Shown here: positions 1 to 6,060 of the stretch, one piece after another | Layout: the number at the start of each line of letters is the position of its first letter | Numbering within the stretch: position 1 is the stretch's first letter | NCBI GenBank assembly: GCA_034180465.1 | Contig: JAXFOH010000016.1 | Coordinates: 1 to 23,262 of the forward strand | Source of the DNA: CAKUIA01 sp034180465 | Lineage (GTDB): Bacteria; Verrucomicrobiota; Verrucomicrobiia; Opitutales; Intestinicryptomonadaceae | Length of the DNA: 23,262 nucleotides | Direction: 5' to 3' | Position numbers and translations under genes: made by a program | Notes under the pieces: generated by a model | Database searches by the model: none | Told to the model about the DNA's origin: nothing | Seen by the model: the letters and a program-made list of their open reading frames with translations, nothing else

Positions 1-219
1 CGCCCTGCGCAAAATTTCCACATACATTTCGTACTTGCCGCCAAAATAGTAGTTTATGCAGGCATGGTTTACGCCCGCTTTTTTTGCAATCTGACGGGTA
101 GAAACCCCGTGAATGCTGTGCAGCGCAAACTCGTGCAGCGCACACGACAAAATTTTGTCGACAGTTTCGTTGTCGCCAACAACCTTGCGGCGCGAATTTA
201 ACTTTTCCAATTTAACCAT
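1..219 (-). CDS. TetR/AcrR-type transcriptional regulator, N-terminal part (cut by window edge)
   Basis: An open frame runs from an ATG at 219 leftward off the window, giving 73 residues. It reads as the DNA-binding head of a TetR-family repressor: a first helix with ILSCALHEFA (about residues 23-32), then HGVSTRQIAKKAGV (37-50) as the helix-turn-helix, and NHACINYYFGGKYEMY (51-66), the signature that follows the recognition helix in this family. The ligand-binding C-terminal domain lies outside the window, so the inducer cannot be guessed. It lies downstream of the GH28/GH105 pair on the same strand, but a terminator-like hairpin (266-297) separates them, so it is probably transcribed separately. 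Control of the pectin genes is possible but only inferred from proximity. Confidence 0.85.
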   Translation of the reverse strand, partial: MVKLEKLNSRRKVVGDNETVDKILSCALHEFALHSIHGVSTRQIAKKAGVNHACINYYFGGKYEMYVEILRRA

Positions 220-265
220 TTGGTTTAAACTCTTGGTGAAATCCTTTTTTTGTCAAGCCAATTTG

Positions 266-297
266 CAAAAAAAATCCGCCACAACCAAATGGCGGAT
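266..297 (-). terminator. Intrinsic terminator after the GH105 gene
   Basis: Read on the minus strand, ATCCGCC (297-291) and GGCGGAT (280-274) form a perfect 7-bp stem with a 10-base loop, followed directly by a run of T (eight A on the plus strand at 267-274). It lies 54 bases past the GH105 stop and before the TetR start, so it should end the GH28-GH105 transcript. Confidence 0.75.
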
Positions 298-351
298 ATA
301 CATGGCAAAGCTGTAAGGATAATTAACTAGAACAATCAAAAATCACCTCTT

Positions 352-1950
352 TTACGCCGACTTCATTTTGCTTATATCGGCTAAAGCTATTCGTGCCTGC
401 TCTATCAATCCCGACGAAACCTGCATAATAACACGTTTTCCGCTTCGCTGAAAAGCGTCGCCTAGCCTGTTGCTTTGCGTGGTATTTCTAGAAAATCCGT
501 CGGCTGTTATATTCAAATATTCGTTGTCTTGGTTCTTTGCCGTAAAAAACCAATCAACCGCACGCTTTGCCGCAGTTGCCGCCTCTTCGGGCAAAAGCCC
601 CTCAAGATAGCCTATTGCCAAGCCCGCGGCAATCCCCGACGTGCCAGACGCCTCCGAAAGTGTTGCAGCATCGTCGGCAAAACAATACCAAAATCCCTCT
701 TGCGTCTGCAAACCCAGCATTCTTTTTACAACCAAATTAAGCGCTTTTTTAACATCATTAGCACCGCGAACATTCGCAAAACCTGCCTTTCGCATGCTTT
801 GCAGCGTCTTTACAATGCCGAGTATATACCAAGCCACCCCGCGCGACCAATTTTTAAGACCCGTTTTATCGGGCAACATACCCCGTTGCGAAACGTCGCC
901 AATGTCGCTACGCAAAATGGCGTCTCTTTTCAGGATTTCCCCTATTGCATATTCCGCACACTTAGCGTCGTTGCCTATTCTGGCCATTTCCATTAACGGA
1001 TACGCCAGCGTATAGCAACCTTCGGTTGTAAACTCTTTGCGCTTCGGGTTTTTTACGTAGTTTAAAATCCATTGTTTTGCTCGTGCAATACAAATATTGT
1101 CGGGCATAGTGCGCGCCAAATGCGCAAAGGGCAGCAAATCTTCAAGCGAATTTATCGCCCCGTTCGACATTTTGCGCGACTGGTAGCTGTCGAAAGAAAG
1201 ATTCCCGTTTTCGAAGAAAAACTCTGTATGCGCCTGCAACGCCTTTTTTGCGCGCACTTGCCCGCGCTGCGCCGCATCGGAAAGCCCCTCTAGCAGGCAA
1301 CCTTCCATCCAGCCAAAAGGATTTAAAGAGTTTAACGAATATAGGTTGTCTTCAAAAACATTGTATGCCGAATCTTCGCATGGATTGCCGAAAATAAGCA
1401 AGTGCGGCAACAACCCGTTGGCATTAGCCGCGTTAATATCGCGAAAGGTTTTAAGGAAATGTACCTTGTCGCTTTTGCCTCCCGAAACGGCAAGCTCTAG
1501 CCCGTATTTTGCAACCTTTTTCAGTGTCGGCGCATCTATTTTTAGCCGCCACGGCTGCAGCGAAAAGCTGTTGCACATAACAAAATCCCCAAAGGGCTCG
1601 CTTTCGTTTGCAACAAAGGCGGAAATTTTAACCGTGTCGAACAATTCAACGCCAGTGGTAAACGAAATTTCCGCCCTAGAATATTCGCCAATGCACGAAT
1701 CTTCAAAATAAAGCCTGCAGTCTCTTCTGTTGCGCGAAACCTCAAAGGAGCAAAGCCCCCCAATGGTTCTTCGCCCGTCGTTAAAGCGAGACTCTTTTGC
1801 CTCTATTTTTACCGCCTTTAAGCGGGAAAAAGGTCTCTTATCGGAAACCCCAAAAAGATTTGAGCAACCAACGGCATTCGAAAATCCCGCAACAACGGCA
1901 ATCTTCGCCAAGCACGAGACAAAATCCCTTCTTGAAAGGCTATTCGACAT
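352..1950 (-). CDS. GH105/GH88-like unsaturated (rhamno)galacturonyl hydrolase, exported lipoprotein candidate
   Basis: The 532-residue product resembles glycoside hydrolase family 105/88, (alpha/alpha)6-barrel enzymes that remove the 4,5-unsaturated uronic acid left at the non-reducing end by pectate or rhamnogalacturonan lyases. Supporting stretches are GWMEGCLLEGL (213-223), GMLPDKTGLKNWSRGVAWY (357-375) and LSEASGTSGIAAGLA (431-445), close to the family's WxRGxxW and E(T/A)SGT motifs. The N-terminus has SRRDF (6-10), a hydrophobic stretch and AVGC (Cys29), which suggests Tat export plus lipid attachment. About 110 residues between the signal and the barrel look unrelated to the minimal family domain. 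Where the family usually has Asp three residues before a conserved Tyr, I read Glu310 (TEGCY). It starts 44 bases after the GH28-like gene and is probably co-transcribed with it. The substrate assignment is inferred. Confidence 0.8.
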   Translation of the reverse strand: MSNSLSRRDFVSCLAKIAVVAGFSNAVGCSNLFGVSDKRPFSRLKAVKIEAKESRFNDGRRTIGGLCSFEVSRNRRDCRLYFEDSCIGEYSRAEISFTTGVELFDTVKISAFVANESEPFGDFVMCNSFSLQPWRLKIDAPTLKKVAKYGLELAVSGGKSDKVHFLKTFRDINAANANGLLPHLLIFGNPCEDSAYNVFEDNLYSLNSLNPFGWMEGCLLEGLSDAAQRGQVRAKKALQAHTEFFFENGNLSFDSYQSRKMSNGAINSLEDLLPFAHLARTMPDNICIARAKQWILNYVKNPKRKEFTTEGCYTLAYPLMEMARIGNDAKCAEYAIGEILKRDAILRSDIGDVSQRGMLPDKTGLKNWSRGVAWYILGIVKTLQSMRKAGFANVRGANDVKKALNLVVKRMLGLQTQEGFWYCFADDAATLSEASGTSGIAAGLAIGYLEGLLPEEAATAAKRAVDWFFTAKNQDNEYLNITADGFSRNTTQSNRLGDAFQRSGKRVIMQVSSGLIEQARIALADISKMKSA

Positions 1951-1994
1951 ACCGCAAAACTAAACGCTTCGGATACCCGCAGGTTATATTGCCT

Positions 1995-3332
1995 CTACTT
2001 AAGATTTTTTACAACTTTGCCGTTTATCGTAAAGTTTTTTAGCTCCTCGATAGACGAATTTTCAAGCCCAACCGCGGGGCGTTTGTCGGGGCTTTTGCAG
2101 CTTATTGCGAAATTTTCAAACTTTAAGTCCTCTGCATTCTTTGCAAAGAAACCCCAATAGGGCAAAATGTATATCTCCGTACGGGGAGCTTTCTTTGTAG
2201 ACGCCTTTACCGCATAGTCGGGAGCGTCTCCCACATATTCAACCGAAACGTTTTTGAATGCAACGTCTTTTATGGAAGTGCTTTTGCGCCACGTTGCAAT
2301 CGAAAGGGGAATGTATCTGCAATTTGTAGCCTTTATGTTTTCGAACAGCACGCCGTCAACTTCAACGTCAAAATTTGCAACCATATATAGCGGGCATCCA
2401 ACGTTGTCGATAGTAACGTCTTTTATCTTTACATTTTTAACTTCGCCCGGCGAATAGCCCCATGCCCCTGGCTGGATGGCAAGGCCGCAAAGCATATTCT
2501 TGCGCCCGTCTTTGTTGAACTTATACGAAGTTCTGTGCGCGTATTCGCCAGGGCCTTTAAGCTGCAGGTTTTCCATTAAAACGTTCTTTACCGGGTGTAC
2601 AAACCTTACCCCGTTGCATGCCGAATTTAGGTAGCAGTTTCTAATAATGGCCTTGTCCCAATAGCCGCCCGCAAGAGCGTCGTCGCCCGAACGCACTTGG
2701 CAATTTTCAACCAAAAGATTTTTGCATACCCTAACGTGTATGCCGTCCCAGCCTTCCCTTATGTCGATATTTTTTACAACAACATTTTCGGTTGCAACCA
2801 TCATCAAAGCGTAGTTCGAAGCCCTTTTAATTTTTATGTCTTTAACCGTAATATCTTCGCACTCTACAATGAAAACTGCATGCGGCCCCCTGATTTGCTC
2901 TTCGCCGGTGGGGTCTTCAACATGGCTGCCGTCTATAGTGCCTTCGCCGCAAATTTCTATATTCTTTGCATACGAGGCAAAAATAAGCCCTCTTGTCCAC
3001 TTGCCACCCCTGACAAGAGCTTTGCCCGTGAAATCGTCGTGGCAAACGTAGTCGTTCAAATTTGCAGTACCTTTTAACACGGCATCTTTTTCTATCTTAA
3101 GCGAAACGTTGTCCTTTAAAACAACGCTTCCGGTGGTATATTCGCCGCCCTTTACCAGAACTGTTCCGCCGCCGTCTTTGCTGCATTTTTCTATGGCGGC
3201 GTTTATCTGCTTTGTGTTGCAAAAACCGCTTTCTGGCTTTGCCCCGAAATCTCTAATATCGTATACGCCGCCGCCGAACGCACATTGAAAAATTAAACAT
3301 ATAAACGTTGCGTAAAATATTCCTCTTGTCAT
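1995..3332 (-). CDS. GH28-like right-handed beta-helix protein (polygalacturonase family, atypical active site)
   Basis: The 445-residue product begins with a signal peptide (hydrophobic residues 5-19) and continues with the family-28 opening YDIRDFGAK (24-32) and the DGGGTVLVKGGEY segment (53-65), then many short beta-helix coils of the NVVVKNI type. GH28 enzymes hydrolyse alpha-1,4 galacturonosyl bonds of pectin with a set of Asp residues. Here Asp196 (GWDGIH) and Asp217-Asp218 (SGDDAL) are in place. The usual GHG histidine block reads NGVRFVHP (240-247), and no clear RIK motif is seen. The fold is well supported, but hydrolase activity is uncertain; a changed substrate or a non-catalytic role is possible. 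No Shine-Dalgarno sequence precedes the ATG. It is the first gene of the unit that continues into the GH105 gene. Confidence 0.8.
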   Translation of the reverse strand: MTRGIFYATFICLIFQCAFGGGVYDIRDFGAKPESGFCNTKQINAAIEKCSKDGGGTVLVKGGEYTTGSVVLKDNVSLKIEKDAVLKGTANLNDYVCHDDFTGKALVRGGKWTRGLIFASYAKNIEICGEGTIDGSHVEDPTGEEQIRGPHAVFIVECEDITVKDIKIKRASNYALMMVATENVVVKNIDIREGWDGIHVRVCKNLLVENCQVRSGDDALAGGYWDKAIIRNCYLNSACNGVRFVHPVKNVLMENLQLKGPGEYAHRTSYKFNKDGRKNMLCGLAIQPGAWGYSPGEVKNVKIKDVTIDNVGCPLYMVANFDVEVDGVLFENIKATNCRYIPLSIATWRKSTSIKDVAFKNVSVEYVGDAPDYAVKASTKKAPRTEIYILPYWGFFAKNAEDLKFENFAISCKSPDKRPAVGLENSSIEELKNFTINGKVVKNLK

Positions 3333-3340
3333 GGGCAGAT

Positions 3341-3369
3341 ATTATTGTTTTATGTGAAAGGCTTTTCAA
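3341..3369 (-). promoter_or_regulatory. Candidate promoter for the GH28-GH105 unit, possibly leaderless
   Basis: On the minus strand TTGAAA (3369-3364), a 17-base spacer and AATAAT (3346-3341) match the sigma-70 pattern at 5 of 6 bases each. The -10 box ends only 8 bases before the GH28 ATG (3332), so the transcript would begin at or very near the start codon. That agrees with the absence of a ribosome binding site. Consensus matching in AT-rich DNA is weak evidence. Confidence 0.35.
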
Positions 3370-3376
3370 GAAAAAA

Positions 3377-4225
3377 ATGAATAAATTTCTTAGATACATA
3401 AAATATGCGGCAATTTTGTGCATTGCGGCGGTTGTCGGCATTTCCACACTATACATTCCAAACTGTCTTGTTGTAAACAAATACGAAATTGGCGTAAAGA
3501 ACTGGAACGACAATTTAGGCGGTTTAAAAATTGTATTTTTTTCAGACAACCATACCGACGGATTTTTCGGAACTTTAAATAAGCTAAAGAGAATTGTTCG
3601 CACAATAAACGAACAAAAGCCCGATATTGTTTTTTACGGCGGCGACATTATGCGCAATTTTACGTCGCCATTTATAACCCAGGCCGAAGTTGCCGCCGAA
3701 TTTGCAAAGATAAGAGCAAAATACGGAGTTTACGGCGTATACGGCAACCACGACTGGCAAATGGGCATGCTAAAACTTAGAGAAAGTTTTAAAGACAGCC
3801 GCATAAAGTTTTTGGAAAACGAAAGCGTTTTAATCGAAACCGACAAAGGCGCGTTTGCGCTTGTGGGCTTGGCAGACTATTCTACGCGCTACATAAACTA
3901 CACGGCGTCTTTTAGGGATGTAAAAAACTACCCAAAAAATACGCCAATTATAGTGCTTTCGCACTCGCCCGACGCGTTTCCAGAATGCCCCAAAGACTTT
4001 TCGCTTATGCTGGCCGGACACACGCACGGCGGGCAAATTATTGTTCCGTTTTGCGGATCATTACTAGTTCCCTCTAAATACGGCAATAAATACGCATTTG
4101 GGCTTTTTGAAGAACGCGGCAAAAAATTGTTTGTTACAAACGGTTCGGGCAGCGCGCTTATTTTTGCGCGCATTCCCTACAAGCCCGAAATTGCCGTTTT
4201 AAAGCTTGTACCCGAAAAACCGTAG
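3377..4225 (+). CDS. Membrane-anchored metallophosphoesterase, YaeI/YkuE-like
   Basis: The 282-residue product carries the full calcineurin-like phosphoesterase motif set: FSDNH (55-59), YGGD (87-90), YGNHDW (122-127), LSHSPD (194-199) and GHTHGGQ (214-220), which together bind two metal ions. An N-terminal hydrophobic helix (about residues 9-27) should anchor it in the inner membrane with the catalytic domain outside. This order is typical of YaeI/YkuE proteins, whose proposed substrates are phospholipid or lipid A-precursor phosphodiesters; the exact substrate here is unknown. I chose the ATG at 3377. An in-frame ATG at 3308 would add 23 residues with no membrane-helix pattern and would overlap the start of the divergent GH28 gene. 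The gene ends at a bidirectional terminator shared with thiC. Confidence 0.85.
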   Translation: MNKFLRYIKYAAILCIAAVVGISTLYIPNCLVVNKYEIGVKNWNDNLGGLKIVFFSDNHTDGFFGTLNKLKRIVRTINEQKPDIVFYGGDIMRNFTSPFITQAEVAAEFAKIRAKYGVYGVYGNHDWQMGMLKLRESFKDSRIKFLENESVLIETDKGAFALVGLADYSTRYINYTASFRDVKNYPKNTPIIVLSHSPDAFPECPKDFSLMLAGHTHGGQIIVPFCGSLLVPSKYGNKYAFGLFEERGKKLFVTNGSGSALIFARIPYKPEIAVLKLVPEKP

Positions 4226-4245
4226 CCAAGCAAAACCCGCAAACA

Positions 4246-4274
4246 AAAAGGCCGCCCCAAACAGGCGGCCTTTT
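4246..4274. terminator. Bidirectional terminator between the phosphoesterase gene and thiC
   Basis: AAAAGGCCGCC (4246-4256) pairs with GGCGGCCTTTT (4264-4274), an 11-bp perfect stem around a 7-base loop. The stem is GC-rich at the loop end with A/T at the base, so it gives a T-tract on both strands. It sits between two convergent genes and serves both. Confidence 0.9.
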
Positions 4275-4283
4275 GCAAAAAGC

Positions 4284-6011
4284 TTATTCCGTTTTACCTT
4301 TGCCATTTTTGCCTAGCGATTTAGAGATTCGCATTGCGCAAAACTTAGGGCCGCACATCGAGCAAAATTCCTCGGAGCCGTTGCATTTACCTCTGAATTC
4401 GCGCGCCCTTTCGGGGTCCAGCGAAAGGTTGAACTGGTCGGCCCACCTAAACTGCGCGCGGGCCAAGCTCATTGCGTTATCCCTATATTGAGCCGCCGGG
4501 TGCCCCTTTGCCAAGTCGGCGGCGTGGGCTGCAAGCTTGTAGGTTACAACGCCCTCTCTTACATCTTCTCGGTTTGGCAGCGACAAGTGTTCCTTTTGCG
4601 TTACATAACAAAGCATTGCAGTGCCCTGCCAGGCAATCATTGCAGCCCCTATTGCGCTGCTGATTTGGTCGTAGCCTGCGGCAATGTCGGTAACAATCGG
4701 TCCCAAAGTATAAAACGGAGCTTCGTTGCACCAATCAAGCTGGCAGTCCATATTATGTTTAATCATGTGCATTGGAACGTGCCCAGGGCCTTCGCACATA
4801 ACTTGAACATCGTATTTCCAAGCGGTTTTGCAAAGCTCTCCTTGAACTTTAAGTTCGCCAAGCTGGGCTTCGTCGTTGGCGTCGGCCTGGGCACCCGGGC
4901 GCAAACCGTCGCCAATCGAAAACGAAACATCGTACGCCGCCATAATTTCACAAATTTCGTTCCAGTGTTCGTACAAAAAGTTCTCCTTTTTGTGGGTATC
5001 GCACCATTTTGCCATAATTGAGCCGCCGCGCGAAACGATGCCCGCCATTCTCTTTTTGGCTATGGGCAAAAACTTTTGCAGCACGCCCGCGTGTATTGTA
5101 AAATAGTCTACACCTTGCTGGGCCTGCTCTATTAAAACGTCTCTAAAAATTTCCCACGAAAGGTCTTCGGGGTTGCCGCCAACCCTGTCTAAGGCCTGAT
5201 AAATCGGAACCGTACCCATGGGGATTGGGCAGTTTCTTATCAAAAACTCCCTTGTGTCGCTAATGTCTTTGCCCGTCGACAAATCCATAATTGTGTCCGA
5301 CCCCCATTTTATCGACCACAGCATTTTTTCTATTTCCTCGTCGATGGAAGACCCCATTGCGCTGTTGCCGATATTGGTGTTTATTTTAACCAAAAAGTTG
5401 CGGCCTATAATTGCTGGCTCTAGCTCGGTATGGTTTATATTTGCGGGAATAATTGCCTTGCCGCACGCAACCTGCTGCCTTACAAATTCGGGGGTTATTT
5501 CTTCGGGAATGCTTGCCCCAAGCGAATTTCCCTTGTGCTGTATGTATAGCGAATTTCTGGGCGCGTTTGGCGACATTTTGCCCGACAAATTGTTCTGCAA
5601 AAGCATATTTTCGCGCAGGGCAACATACTCCATTTCGGGGGTTATTATACCCAGTTTTGCGTAGTGCATTTGCGTTGGGCGCGCATTTGGCTTTGCGACA
5701 AAAATCTTCGACTTGCCGAAGGGATTGTTGCTTGTTTGAAATTCCCTTTCCTTGCAAACAACATCGTTGCGGGCAAGCACCCAGTCTTTCCTAAGCTTTG
5801 GCAGACCCTTTTTTACGTCGCCTTCAAAGGCGGGGTTTGCCCACTCGCCAGCGGTGTCGTATATTCTAACAGGTTCGTTCTTTGTGCCTTTGCCGTTTTC
5901 GTCTAAAGTATCCGAAAGCAAAACTTCGCATAAGCCCACTTTTACGCCGTTTCTTTCCGCATAAACCCTGCGGCGCGCGGGATTGTCCAAAAAAAGCTTC
6001 TTAATATCCAT
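4284..6011 (-). CDS. thiC: Phosphomethylpyrimidine synthase (HMP-P synthase) ThiC
   Basis: The 575-residue product matches ThiC, the radical-SAM enzyme that rearranges aminoimidazole ribotide to the pyrimidine (HMP-P) of thiamin. Visible hallmarks are a C-terminal CX2CX4C iron-sulfur motif (Cys550, Cys553, Cys558), the block SIGDGLRPGAQADAND in the second half and EGPGHVPMHMIKHNM, all family signatures. The length fits the usual 550-630 residues. It is translated from the ATG at 6011 with no recognisable Shine-Dalgarno sequence and lies 49 bases after glnD on the same strand. That gap is too short for a TPP riboswitch and none of its motifs is visible, which is unusual for thiC, normally TPP-controlled. 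Transcription probably continues from glnD. Confidence 0.97.
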   Translation of the reverse strand: MDIKKLFLDNPARRRVYAERNGVKVGLCEVLLSDTLDENGKGTKNEPVRIYDTAGEWANPAFEGDVKKGLPKLRKDWVLARNDVVCKEREFQTSNNPFGKSKIFVAKPNARPTQMHYAKLGIITPEMEYVALRENMLLQNNLSGKMSPNAPRNSLYIQHKGNSLGASIPEEITPEFVRQQVACGKAIIPANINHTELEPAIIGRNFLVKINTNIGNSAMGSSIDEEIEKMLWSIKWGSDTIMDLSTGKDISDTREFLIRNCPIPMGTVPIYQALDRVGGNPEDLSWEIFRDVLIEQAQQGVDYFTIHAGVLQKFLPIAKKRMAGIVSRGGSIMAKWCDTHKKENFLYEHWNEICEIMAAYDVSFSIGDGLRPGAQADANDEAQLGELKVQGELCKTAWKYDVQVMCEGPGHVPMHMIKHNMDCQLDWCNEAPFYTLGPIVTDIAAGYDQISSAIGAAMIAWQGTAMLCYVTQKEHLSLPNREDVREGVVTYKLAAHAADLAKGHPAAQYRDNAMSLARAQFRWADQFNLSLDPERAREFRGKCNGSEEFCSMCGPKFCAMRISKSLGKNGKGKTE

Positions 6012-6060
6012 ATTGGTTTTGTATTGAACACAAGTATAAAAATTTTCGCAACGTTTTTCG

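Noticed and set aside
3308..3376. Upstream in-frame start of the metallophosphoesterase adding 23 residues.
   Set aside because: It overlaps the divergent GH28 start, lacks a ribosome binding site, and puts extra sequence ahead of a natural membrane anchor.
4488..5021. 177-codon plus-strand frame inside thiC.
   Set aside because: Antisense shadow of a highly conserved gene, with no independent support.
6012..6060. Possible TPP riboswitch ahead of thiC.
   Set aside because: Only 49 bases are available and no CTGAGA-type or other THI-box motif is present.
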